A stretch of 10,306 nucleotides of DNA from an uncultured Eubacterium sp. GTDB lineage: Bacteria > Bacillota > Clostridia > Peptostreptococcales > Anaerovoracaceae. The stretch spans positions 1 through 10,306 of the forward strand of contig URXI01000137.1 of the NCBI GenBank assembly GCA_900551775.1, given 5' to 3'. The position numbers were made by a program, and so were the translations under genes. The notes below the pieces were generated by a model that did no database searches, was not told the origin of the DNA, and worked only from the letters and a program-made list of their open reading frames with translations. This document shows, one piece after another, positions 1-8,173 of the stretch (position 1 is the first letter of the stretch; the number at the start of each line of letters is the position of its first letter).

Positions 1-775
1 TAGAGCTATCGTCTCGCAAAATCCCCGCCGTAAGGTAATACTTCTGTTTCTGCAGGGCGGGAAACAGCTTTGACTGCTGGACAAGAATCCCTCGCTGCGC
101 TGCCGCCCACTGCACCAACAGATACAACAGCTGACCGTCACTGGTTCCGGGATCAAAACCGTGGGGATTGCCCGTAATCCTGGCGGCAAACACCGCCAGA
201 TACTCCGTGCGCTGCTGCAGATAGGGAAGCCCGTTCAAAATTCTGGCGCCCAGACTGAGAACCCGCTCGGCCTCTTCCTGCCGATCATTTGCCTCGCTGC
301 ACCCCTTGCCCAAATAGACCTTTATCGCTCTTTGGTCCAGCTGCGCGATCCATTCTCCTGCCAAAGTGCCCGCATAAGCCTCCTTGGCCTCAGCCAGGAT
401 TTTCTGCCACTTGGCAGCTTCTCGCTGCTGTCGCTCTTTTTTGCCCGTCATCTCTTCAGCGAAGTAGAGTTCCAACACCTCACGAGGCGTCAAACTCGCA
501 AACTTACTGGCCTTCAGGGCTTTCTCGAAGCGTACCGCTGAAACGGACACGCTCTTCTGGCCGTGAAAGGATTTTTGAAAAAAGCCTTCCAGATCCTCGA
601 TCTCCTGCCTGGTGACACTGCGCAGCACCACTGTTCCGCCAAAGGTCCCATAGGAAGCGTATTTCTCACGGAATCCTGTCAGCAACTTGTCAAATACGGG
701 ATGCGCTCTGAAATACGCCCTGCATTGCTGCTCAAGCAAAGGCAGAGGCTCGTTCTTCCATGTCTCCTTCATCAT
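1..775 (-). CDS. jetD: Wadjet nuclease subunit JetD, TIGR02679 family (3' end outside window)
   Basis: This is the nuclease subunit of the Wadjet complex; in studied systems JetD is a Toprim-type (topoisomerase VI/Spo11-like) enzyme that cleaves plasmid DNA extruded by the SMC motor. I translated 258 residues from the ATG at 775 without a stop before the window edge. The part seen is the N-terminal region of the TIGR02679 family (DUF3323); the hallmark ITGNPHGFD lies at residues 200-208. The Toprim domain (DUF2399), with its catalytic acidic residues, would be to the left and cannot be checked. The start at 775 is preferred over the ATG at 772 because AAGGAG lies 7 bases upstream. The gene begins inside jetC in another frame (44-base overlap), which implies coupled translation. 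Family call from remembered family features and operon position. Confidence 0.87.
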   Translation of the reverse strand, partial: MMKETWKNEPLPLLEQQCRAYFRAHPVFDKLLTGFREKYASYGTFGGTVVLRSVTRQEIEDLEGFFQKSFHGQKSVSVSAVRFEKALKASKFASLTPREVLELYFAEEMTGKKERQQREAAKWQKILAEAKEAYAGTLAGEWIAQLDQRAIKVYLGKGCSEANDRQEEAERVLSLGARILNGLPYLQQRTEYLAVFAARITGNPHGFDPGTSDGQLLYLLVQWAAAQRGILVQQSKLFPALQKQKYYLTAGILRDDSS

Positions 776-3700
776 CCAACATCTCCTTCACCGTTCCATT
801 CCAAAGATATGGCATCACTGTGACAAATTTTGCATTTTCCGGCCGCAGCAGCTGATAGATCGCCAGCGCATCCAGCGTATCGTAATCACCCCAAAGTACC
901 TGGGAATTGATGATAAAATCAAACTGGAATTCCGCCATGAGACGGAACATATCCCGGATATTTCGATTATCCACGCCGGCAAAGGCCTCATCAAGAGAGA
1001 TCAGCCGCGGCGCGTCAGGCCGGCCGCCCTGATATTTGGCCATGACGGCTGAAAACAGGGGCACGTACATGGACATCGCCTTTTCTCCGCCGCTGAAGGT
1101 TCCGAAGACGCTGTTGGTCAGCTCTCTCTGCCGTTCTCCGCTCTTCTGGGCGAACAGCTGGAATTCGAACCACTTCCGGTAATCCAAGGTCTCTTTCATC
1201 ACCTGATAAAAGGATACCGTGCCGCCGCTGTCTCTGGCATGCCGCCTGGCTTCTTCTACCTTTGATCGAAAATGAAGAGAAAGCTTTGCCGCTTCCGCTT
1301 CGCCCATGAGGCGATAGTCTTTCTTGAGCAGTTCCACCAGCTCGTTGGTGTCCAGCTGATCCTCCGTCTCGGCCGTGCGGCTTCGCCAGCGCAGGCTCAG
1401 CTTCAGCCCGCTGGAAGTGTTCATGGACCCCATCAAACGGTTCATGTTGTTCACCCAGCCGTTGGAGCTGTTGATCTTTCCACGAATTTTTCTGCTGACC
1501 GTGTTCCCCAGGATATCCTCGAAAAGTTCTCGGTCCCCGGCTTTGATCAGTTCCTGTAGCGCTTCTATTTCCTCTTGCAGATGGATCAGCAGCTTATGGA
1601 AAGGCATTTTGACCCCCTGATATCTGGCAGTGATGTCCAGCCGCTTTGCCGATGGATACCCCTGCTGCTCCGTCTCAAGCTGATCGAAGAGTTCCGCCTG
1701 GGTCAGCTGATAATCGTTGAGATAACCCCGATTTTCAAAGTAGACCTGGTTCAGGTTTCTGATGATCTGTTCCTTCTCCAAGGTCTGACACGCAGAGGTC
1801 AGGAGCTGAACAACCAGGGCGGCATCAACAGCCTCCCCGTCGTCTTCAGCCAGCTTCACATAGCCCAGGTCCCGTTCTGCCTCAAAGCAGCGTTTCAGGT
1901 ACTCGCCCTTTTGACTACAGTCTGCAATCTTCTCTTTGTATTCTTCCAGCTGTCTCTGCAGCTGTTTACTCTGCTCTTCCTTCTGCCCCTTTTCCTCAAT
2001 GCACTTCTGCAGCAGGCCCGGGTATGATTTCAGCCATTCCATGCAGGCGTCCAGCCGCTCTTTGATCTCCTCGTAGTCGGTCATCGCCAGCTGCTCCGAG
2101 ACGGAACGGTGTTCCTCACGCTCTTTCCGCAAGCCTCTCTCTGCGTTTCCCATGTCATAGCGAATCTGCTCCTGGTCCTCGTCCAGCTTCTCCATCCGCT
2201 CCTCAAGCTCCCTGCCATGGGCGATAATCTGCAGGTAAAGCTGATGACCTGCTTTCAATTGATAGAAATACTGTCCGTAGGCACGTGCAGCGTTGTCAGC
2301 CTTTTGGAATACCTGGTAGCTGGCCGTCAGATATAGCTTCTCCGCCAGATGGAGAGCCTCTTTGTTCAACGCTTTCAGCTTATCGCCGAGGGCGCGAAGT
2401 TCTTCCTCCATCTCCACCCCGTCGGCTTTCATCCGCTCCACCATCAGGCTTGCATCCTCCAGCATCCGATAAACCTCTCTCAGATCCTTGTCATCTGGCA
2501 GCGCCTGGTACTCCTGTTCCAGGCAGGCCTTTCGTCCTTTCAGATGCGCCTCCTCCTGCTGAAGGGCGGCCAGTTCCGACGACAGTCTTTCGATTTCCTC
2601 TCTGCAGGCAGCCATCTTAGCCAGCCGATTCTGCTCTCTGGCTTTTGTTCCCAAAAACCCGGCCTCATGCTGACCGGTGATGGTGCCGGCGATTACGCCG
2701 ATCTGGTAGGTTCCATCCTTTGCGATGGCCGTGCCGCCCTCTCCGTCATAAGCGATATTCGAGAGAATCCCCGTAATCCTCGGGTTTGAGAAGATATCGT
2801 TGACCTCGTCGTTTAGTTCCAGCACGTCCAGCAGACTTCGCTGTGCATGCTGGTTCTGTACAAACAAATACTTGTCGGCACAGCCCGGGTCCATAGCAAG
2901 GACCTGCTCCCGGTATCGTTCTTCAATGACCAAAGCGTCCAAAATACCCATATGGAGCAGTGCCTCTTCTAGGTGGTCGCAGTCTTCCTTCTGCAGGCTT
3001 TGACTGAACTCCAGAAGCTTGTAGAACTCCTGATAGGGAATCTTCTTTTCTCTTAAGCGAACCCTGTTTCTTTCCACGGCTTCGCTGCGGGCAGGCTCCG
3101 GCTCCCTGTGATTTTCCCACTCTGCCAAGGCCTTCTCCTGCTCTTTCCGTTCTTCCCTGAGCAGTTCTATAGCAGTCTGCCTCTGCTTCAGTTCCCCGTC
3201 CAATCGGCCCTTTTTCTCAAACCATGCGTCAGAAATCACGTGGCGCACCTGGGCAAAATCAGAGGTCCCATCGTAGACTTCGGCAAAACGAGCCAGTTCC
3301 TTCAGCCGCTCTCTGGTCAAAATCAACTCCTGGTTGCTGCCATTCCAGCTATACAGCGCCTCTTTCCATTCGTTCTCCACCTGGGTCATCATGGACTCCA
3401 GCTCACTTACCCGCCTTTGGGCTGCATCGGTCTCTCTCTGATGCTGGTCCCGTTTCTGCATGAGTTCCTCTGCCTGCCTCTGTCCGCTGTCCACCTCCCG
3501 CAGAATGTTCAGGCCGGCTTCTATGTCTGTCCTGGTCTGATCAAATTGTCTCTCATGGGTATCAAAATCAAAGGATGCTTCAAAGATCTCTGTCAATTCT
3601 TTTCGAAAGAGATGATGTTCCTCAAAGGCCATGTCCTCCGCCTCGCTGTCCATGTTGTCCAAAAGCTCTGAAAGCTCCTGTTCTTTTTGGTAGGCACGGT

Positions 3701-4829
3701 CCAGCTCCTCCTTGCGTCTCCCTTCAATTTCTATGTATTGTTCCTGTTTTGCATCGAGCTGCGCCGTCTTTTCACGCAGCAACGCCTCACTTTGGGCAAT
3801 CCGTCCGGACAGATCGACTTCTCTGGCCTTCAGACTCAGCGCGTCGCTGGAGGTCAGGGATTCCTTCTCTTTTTCCAGGGCTTCTCGGCGGGCATCAAGC
3901 TCCTCCGCCTGGATTTTCAATTCCTCGACCCTCTTTTCACAGTCGGCCTGCCGCTGCCTGTCTCCTGCCTCGTCTTTCACTAAAGCGTCCAGGTACTTTC
4001 TGTTCTCCTCGAAGCCAGTAGCTTTTTCGAATAAGATAATCTGGTTGTATCGGTGGAGAACCCGGTTGATCTTCTCAGCGGCCTGCTTCCCCTCTTGCAT
4101 GGTCTTCAGGTTCATGTTCATGTTGTCCATGTTCTCGATGGCCTCCGACATGGGGCGCAGATCGTCCTCTGACAGGGGCTGCAGGGAATCACTCAGGATA
4201 TCGTTGATCACCGACGGCTTAAAATCCTTGGAGAGCTTTGGTGTCCGCAGCTGGATCAGCAGATCAATCATCTCTTTATACTCTTCTATGGTCTCAAAGC
4301 CGAAGATCTGCCGGTTCACATACTCCATATAGTCAGCCTGCCGCTCAAAGAGCCTGCCGCCGCTCTGCACGCGATATTCCAGTTCCTGTTTTGACAAGGT
4401 GATTTTCTCATCGGTCTCCTTGTAGAGAAAAAAGTCTTTGCCAATCCGCCGTCCGTCGGTCAGACTGAAATACCACTTATCCAGCGGTTTTCCCCGCCTT
4501 GCTCTGATGCCCATGCCGATGGTGATGTAAGTTTCGCTATCCTGTCGCTTGAATTCCAGATACAGATAGCCTGTGCGCTCTTCCCTGCCGTCGTCTTCCT
4601 CCAGCAGGTAGCTGCTCATCTTCCGGTCTCGCGAACCAAAGGGGTCCAGACGTTCCGGACTCATGTTTCCATCCAAGAGCAGAGGAATGACGCTCTGCAT
4701 GGTCACGGATTTTCCCGAGCCGTTGGAACCTCGCAGCAGCATTCTGCCCTTGGCAAAGGGGAATTCCTGTTCGTCGTAATACCAAAAATTGATCAGACCT
4801 ATCTTGTTCGCCTGCCATTTACTGTTCAT
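732..4829 (-). CDS. jetC: Wadjet SMC-like ATPase JetC, TIGR02680 family
   Basis: This is the MukB-like SMC motor of the Wadjet complex, which in studied systems extrudes DNA loops on circular plasmids and presents them to JetD. The 1365 residues show the full SMC plan. Walker A is GSNGSGKS at 34-41; long charged Glu/Lys/Gln-rich coiled coil fills roughly 230-600 and 730-1100; a globular hinge-like segment lies at about 600-730; the ABC signature FSGGEK is at 1245-1250; and Walker B LISLDEAF is at 1276-1283 with the catalytic Glu at 1281. All ATPase motifs look intact. The start has AGGAGG 8 bases upstream and overlaps the end of jetB by 11 bases. The length and C-terminal motifs fit TIGR02680 better than the shorter type I JetC/MksB. 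SbcC or MukB proper are unlikely because of the three partner genes. Confidence 0.95.
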   Translation of the reverse strand: MNSKWQANKIGLINFWYYDEQEFPFAKGRMLLRGSNGSGKSVTMQSVIPLLLDGNMSPERLDPFGSRDRKMSSYLLEEDDGREERTGYLYLEFKRQDSETYITIGMGIRARRGKPLDKWYFSLTDGRRIGKDFFLYKETDEKITLSKQELEYRVQSGGRLFERQADYMEYVNRQIFGFETIEEYKEMIDLLIQLRTPKLSKDFKPSVINDILSDSLQPLSEDDLRPMSEAIENMDNMNMNLKTMQEGKQAAEKINRVLHRYNQIILFEKATGFEENRKYLDALVKDEAGDRQRQADCEKRVEELKIQAEELDARREALEKEKESLTSSDALSLKAREVDLSGRIAQSEALLREKTAQLDAKQEQYIEIEGRRKEELDRAYQKEQELSELLDNMDSEAEDMAFEEHHLFRKELTEIFEASFDFDTHERQFDQTRTDIEAGLNILREVDSGQRQAEELMQKRDQHQRETDAAQRRVSELESMMTQVENEWKEALYSWNGSNQELILTRERLKELARFAEVYDGTSDFAQVRHVISDAWFEKKGRLDGELKQRQTAIELLREERKEQEKALAEWENHREPEPARSEAVERNRVRLREKKIPYQEFYKLLEFSQSLQKEDCDHLEEALLHMGILDALVIEERYREQVLAMDPGCADKYLFVQNQHAQRSLLDVLELNDEVNDIFSNPRITGILSNIAYDGEGGTAIAKDGTYQIGVIAGTITGQHEAGFLGTKAREQNRLAKMAACREEIERLSSELAALQQEEAHLKGRKACLEQEYQALPDDKDLREVYRMLEDASLMVERMKADGVEMEEELRALGDKLKALNKEALHLAEKLYLTASYQVFQKADNAARAYGQYFYQLKAGHQLYLQIIAHGRELEERMEKLDEDQEQIRYDMGNAERGLRKEREEHRSVSEQLAMTDYEEIKERLDACMEWLKSYPGLLQKCIEEKGQKEEQSKQLQRQLEEYKEKIADCSQKGEYLKRCFEAERDLGYVKLAEDDGEAVDAALVVQLLTSACQTLEKEQIIRNLNQVYFENRGYLNDYQLTQAELFDQLETEQQGYPSAKRLDITARYQGVKMPFHKLLIHLQEEIEALQELIKAGDRELFEDILGNTVSRKIRGKINSSNGWVNNMNRLMGSMNTSSGLKLSLRWRSRTAETEDQLDTNELVELLKKDYRLMGEAEAAKLSLHFRSKVEEARRHARDSGGTVSFYQVMKETLDYRKWFEFQLFAQKSGERQRELTNSVFGTFSGGEKAMSMYVPLFSAVMAKYQGGRPDAPRLISLDEAFAGVDNRNIRDMFRLMAEFQFDFIINSQVLWGDYDTLDALAIYQLLRPENAKFVTVMPYLWNGTVKEMLDDEGDMEERASAFA

Positions 4830-5964
4830 CTTTGCCGCCTCCTGTATATGTCTTCGGGTATTTTCCCGTTATCTTTCCCGTCGCCGGATAGACCAGCACC
4901 TGACGGCTGCTGTCAAGCTGTTTGATCAGCATCCATTGGGTAAGCTCGTGGAGAATCTGCCGCACGAACTCTCCCTCCGGCATCTCTCTATACTGCTTGG
5001 TGAATCCTCCGCCGGATTCTTCCTTCACCTCTTTGAGCAGCTGCTCAAACTCTATCTGATCCACCAAAATCGTCTCATCACTCGCTGCAGTCCAAAGACC
5101 GCTTTCCACCTTTTGACGGATCTTGGCGCAGCACAGGAGCAGAATGTCAGAAACCACGTTGTTGGAAGGAAAAGAAGCGCCGATATGGCATTCTTCACCC
5201 GTCAGCAGGAAGGCACTCCCCTTGTGGATGTGCACCTGGCAGTCAAAGTTCTTCTCGATATCGTCCGCCAGTCTGCCGCCATAGTATTTGAGGTACTCGA
5301 AATCCTCCACGGCGCCGGTGCCTTTGTACATCCCCACGGAAAAGAGGAGACGCTTGTAGACCCTGTGCCTCCTGGCAATTCCTCGATCCTCGTCCATGTC
5401 AAACCAGTCGCTTTCCTGAAAATCCCCTGGCCTTGCATAGTCCATGATGTCCCTGGAAAAATTCTTCATGAAATAGCGGGACGCCCCCGTGTTCTCGTAG
5501 AGGACTTCTCCCGACTCTTTGTTCATGAACAAGTCGTCGCTGCCGTCAGTGATCTTGAGAATTCCCTGGCTCACGGCATAGCGCAGCACCTTTACCAGGC
5601 GGCGGCGATTGGTGTATATCGTCCAGTCTATGGATTCTCCCGGCATGTTTGCTGCAATGTATTCCGTCAGTTGGGAAAGGATGAACTGCTCCTCGCCGTC
5701 TTTATCCTCCAAAAACATGAGCAAAATGCAGAGAAACGCGTATTCTTCTTTTGACGTGAAATCGCGGATTCCCATGAAATCCTCTGCAATGGCCGGGATC
5801 TTCTCCAGCTTAACGAGGAGGGAGTTTTCTATGATCTGACAACCCATCTTCTCCGTAGCAAAGGGACGGATTTCGCCGATGGCATCCCGTATCTTGTAAT
5901 ACAGTGCCTTGTCCTCAGATTTGAGCACCCATCGCTTATCCAGCAAAATTTCCAATTCCCTCAT
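4819..5964 (-). CDS. jetB: Wadjet subunit JetB, TIGR02678 family (DUF2398)
   Basis: This is the 381-residue partner subunit of the Wadjet SMC complex, the equivalent of MukE/MksE: a tandem winged-helix (KITE) protein that binds the kleisin JetA and contacts DNA. Family resemblance is strongest in the first half: an opening segment reading LLDKRWVLKSEDKALYYKIRD, a hydrophobic helix with LCILLMFLEDKDGEEQFILSQL, and the NRRRLVKVLRYAVSQGIL stretch, all typical in spacing of DUF2398. No signal peptide or membrane segment is visible, consistent with a cytoplasmic protein. Its ATG overlaps the jetA stop codon (ATGA), with AGGAGG 10 bases upstream. The stop lies inside the start of jetC. The call rests on remembered family pattern plus the fixed A-B-C-D gene order. 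Confidence 0.9.
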   Translation of the reverse strand: MRELEILLDKRWVLKSEDKALYYKIRDAIGEIRPFATEKMGCQIIENSLLVKLEKIPAIAEDFMGIRDFTSKEEYAFLCILLMFLEDKDGEEQFILSQLTEYIAANMPGESIDWTIYTNRRRLVKVLRYAVSQGILKITDGSDDLFMNKESGEVLYENTGASRYFMKNFSRDIMDYARPGDFQESDWFDMDEDRGIARRHRVYKRLLFSVGMYKGTGAVEDFEYLKYYGGRLADDIEKNFDCQVHIHKGSAFLLTGEECHIGASFPSNNVVSDILLLCCAKIRQKVESGLWTAASDETILVDQIEFEQLLKEVKEESGGGFTKQYREMPEGEFVRQILHELTQWMLIKQLDSSRQVLVYPATGKITGKYPKTYTGGGKDEQ

Positions 5965-7451
5965 CTATCCTGCCCCTCCTGAAAGACGATGCTGATTCGC
6001 GGCATCGTAAAATTGCCGTCCTGACAATGAACGGTGCAACGCTCATGGGCGCGGTTCATATCCAGATTGTACTGCCTCCCATCGTCGGTTCTTGCAGAGT
6101 GACCGGCGTCCTCCAGTGCGTCGGATAGCCATTTCAGCAAAATCTCCCGCACCTTCGGCTCGATGACGGGGAGGTCTGCAAAGTCAATCCTTCCCTCCCG
6201 TTCCAGCGCAGCAATCCGCCTCTTCTGATCCTGCAGTTCCTGCAGCATCTGACTGCGCACCGCCTCTTTTTCTCTGTGATTATCGGTAAAAGCGCTCCGC
6301 TTGGTTTTTTCGCTGTATGCCCTAATTCTCGGCTTTAGGAGAACCTCCATGGCCGGTTCGTCGAAGACGCTCCGGTTGCTGCTGTCCGTCTCCCTGCCGC
6401 CGTCTCCTTTCAGATGGAAGGGACGCTCAATGCCGAATACCATGGCCGACATCTTGTGCGCCTCTGACATCTGCTCGCACTGCAAAAATACCTCTGCCAC
6501 CTTGCGGTATTCTTCACGCCTGTTGGCTCCCAGCACGTTCTTTTCACTGAGCTGCGCCGCGTAGCGGGTGATTCTTCGGATGATCTCGTTGGTGGCATCA
6601 AACAACTTCCCCGCCTCGTTTTCCTGTCCATAATCCGATACGAACCACTCCCGAATGCTATGATAACGCCCCCTGGTCTTCTCCTCGATCAGTTCCCTGG
6701 TCGCTTCCAGCTCCAGCCGGGGAATGGAAAGCTCGTACTCGATGACTTTGTTGAATACCTGCTCCAATACTGTCTCCTCCAGAAGCTGCAGGCTTTCCTC
6801 GATGACGCCTACGTTCTTTTGCAGGCCTTTGATGAAATTACGCAGATATTCCACCAGCTTATCTTTGAACACCAAAAACTCCCGTGTCCGCATCATCTCC
6901 TCCGCCTTGACGCTGTTCAAGTCGCGGATATAGTCCTGATAGTTCTGGTTGAGACGGATGAAGTCGTTGTTCAGATCGTTCCACCAGGTGTAGACGGTGT
7001 TGATTTCCTCACCCGCCATGGACGGAAACTTCTCTATGCTGTGCCTGATCCGCTCAAGCAGATTGGGCTCCAGGGATGCGCCTTCGATGAATAAATTTTC
7101 CAGGCGTAAGACCAGACGCTCGATCTCTACGCTGTATTCTGACATCTGATAGCGGTATTTCTTGTTCTTGAATTCCTCGATAGAGGTCACCTTTCTGGTG
7201 TCCTGGATGGTGACCAGGTTCTTCCACTCCGTCAGAGCGGTCAGATCTTGCTGGCACTGTTCTATTCGGTAATCAGCAAAGTACGGATCTTGTATCATCT
7301 CAGCATAGACGTCCTCCTGATACATCCAGTATTTCAGCTTCTCATAATTCTCATAAAAAATGCGCATAATGCTCCGATACCGGTCTACATTATCCGCATT
7401 TAAATATTTCGCCTCTGTCAGCGGTCTGATCAATTTCTCGCTTACATGCAT
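5961..7451 (-). CDS. jetA: Wadjet kleisin subunit JetA, TIGR02677 family (DUF2397)
   Basis: This is the first gene of the Wadjet operon, 496 residues, the kleisin-like subunit (MukF/MksF equivalent) that bridges the heads of the SMC dimer JetC and recruits JetB. The N-terminus reads KYLNADNVDRYRSIMRIFYENYE followed by a helix with LKYWMYQEDVY, the opening typical of TIGR02677. The middle is mostly alpha-helical and charged. The length is usual for the family and there is no frameshift. The start at 7451 is set by GGAGG (7461-7465) 9 bases upstream, and a near-consensus promoter lies just beyond. The final residues overlap jetB by 4 bases. Alternative functions are unlikely given the complete gene set. 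Confidence 0.92.
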   Translation of the reverse strand: MHVSEKLIRPLTEAKYLNADNVDRYRSIMRIFYENYEKLKYWMYQEDVYAEMIQDPYFADYRIEQCQQDLTALTEWKNLVTIQDTRKVTSIEEFKNKKYRYQMSEYSVEIERLVLRLENLFIEGASLEPNLLERIRHSIEKFPSMAGEEINTVYTWWNDLNNDFIRLNQNYQDYIRDLNSVKAEEMMRTREFLVFKDKLVEYLRNFIKGLQKNVGVIEESLQLLEETVLEQVFNKVIEYELSIPRLELEATRELIEEKTRGRYHSIREWFVSDYGQENEAGKLFDATNEIIRRITRYAAQLSEKNVLGANRREEYRKVAEVFLQCEQMSEAHKMSAMVFGIERPFHLKGDGGRETDSSNRSVFDEPAMEVLLKPRIRAYSEKTKRSAFTDNHREKEAVRSQMLQELQDQKRRIAALEREGRIDFADLPVIEPKVREILLKWLSDALEDAGHSARTDDGRQYNLDMNRAHERCTVHCQDGNFTMPRISIVFQEGQDR

Positions 7452-7478
7452 AAACTCTGTCCTCCACGTTCTATTCGT

Positions 7479-7507
7479 AGTATAACGTAAATCGACAAAG
7501 ATTGCAA
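7479..7507 (-). promoter_or_regulatory. Sigma-A promoter of the Wadjet operon
   Basis: On the minus strand the -35 box TTGCAA (7502-7507) and the -10 box TATACT (7479-7484) are separated by exactly 17 bases (7485-7501). Transcription would start near 7472, giving a leader of about 20 bases that carries the GGAGG site of jetA. No operator-like palindrome or long leader structure is visible, so expression may be constitutive. The assignment is by pattern only. Confidence 0.72.
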
Positions 7508-7544
7508 AATAATTCTATGGCAGCTGTGGAGTTTTTTGATGAAA

Positions 7545-7674
7545 ACTGTTTATTTGCCACAAATCAAACATCCGATTTTGTTTTGAAACCTCTTTTGTTT
7601 TCTTGTCACTCACACCTTTCCAGTCCTTATAATGAAACTGACAATACCACATTTCCCCATCCCTTTGCTGCCAT
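7545..7674 (-). pseudogene. Remnant of a tyrosine integrase N-terminus (Arm DNA-binding domain)
   Basis: Reading leftward from the ATG at 7674, the signature of the Arm DNA-binding domain of phage and ICE tyrosine integrases (Arm_DNA-bind_4 type) appears in pieces in different frames. The starting frame gives MAAKGWGN and soon stops. A second frame gives RDGEMWYCQFHYKDWKGVSD. A third frame gives NKRGFKTKSDV. Single-base shifts would restore the usual order WYCQF..KDWKG...KKTKRGFKTKSDALIWQ. Nothing of the core-binding or catalytic domain (R-H-R-Y) remains. It is therefore a decayed fragment, not a working gene. It fills most of the 345-base gap between rnlB and jetA; I see no gene in the rest of that gap (7675-7796) and no clear terminator after rnlB. 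Confidence 0.7.
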
Positions 7675-7796
7675 AAAATCTATCCCTTTTCCTACATATT
7701 TATCATTTAAAGCGACTTAAACAATTTTGAATAGATCATTTAATTCGAGGTTCAACATTACATAGATTATCCATAAAACATCAACGGGTCTATACA

Positions 7797-8144
7797 CTAA
7801 TACAATATCTCTTTCTTCTGAGTATCAGTTAAAAATGAATTAATGACAATATCTCTTCTCTGCTGTAAAAAATAATTTGCTGCTTTTTCGATATCTTTCG
7901 ATACTTCTATATAACTATTAGAGTTTAGTATAATTTTTCCATTGTCATCAACATCAACTTCCACAAAGCGATACTCATCTAATCCGGACTTTAATGCTAA
8001 ATCTACAACTGCTTTTTTTCCTTTAAAACAAGAAGGCAGTACCAATTCGGACAAATATGCGCTCAATCGTATTTCATAATCAAGTATAGTTACAATCCCA
8101 AGATATTCTGAATTCATTATTGAATGAAACAAATATTTTTCCAT
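7797..8144 (-). CDS. rnlB: RnlB-family antitoxin
   Basis: This 115-residue cytoplasmic protein is the likely antitoxin that restrains the RnlA-type ribonuclease encoded just upstream. Its length is close to the roughly 120 residues of E. coli RnlB. The order of features agrees with what I remember of RnlB: an N-terminal LSAYL helix at about 27-31, VDLALKSGLDEYRFVEVDV at 47-65, a GKIIL strand at 69-73, a central helix, and a C-terminal FLTDTQKKEILY. The start is ATG 8144 because AAGGAG (8154-8159) lies 9 bases upstream; the ATG at 8153 touches that site directly and would have no spacer. It begins 29 bases after the toxin stop, in the same operon. Similarity is modest and was judged by eye, so position next to an RnlA domain is an important part of the case. 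Confidence 0.78.
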   Translation of the reverse strand: MEKYLFHSIMNSEYLGIVTILDYEIRLSAYLSELVLPSCFKGKKAVVDLALKSGLDEYRFVEVDVDDNGKIILNSNSYIEVSKDIEKAANYFLQQRRDIVINSFLTDTQKKEILY

Positions 8145-8159
8145 GCAAATCATCTCCTT
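8145..8159 (-). promoter_or_regulatory. Ribosome-binding site deciding the rnlB start
   Basis: AAGGAG at 8154-8159 on the minus strand is 9 bases from the ATG at 8142-8144. The in-frame ATG at 8151-8153 directly follows the site, so it is a poor start. This shortens the protein by three residues compared with the longest reading frame. Confidence 0.7.
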
Positions 8160-8173
8160 CCTTAAGAATAAAA

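Noticed and set aside
4789..5754. 321-codon plus-strand reading frame antisense to jetB
   Set aside because: It mirrors the real jetB frame in GC-rich DNA. jetB has family features, a ribosome-binding site and operon overlap; the antisense frame has none.
7502..7720. 72-codon plus-strand reading frame in the gap between the two modules
   Set aside because: It runs antisense to the integrase remnant, resembles no known protein and has no clear ribosome-binding site, so it is best explained as a shadow.
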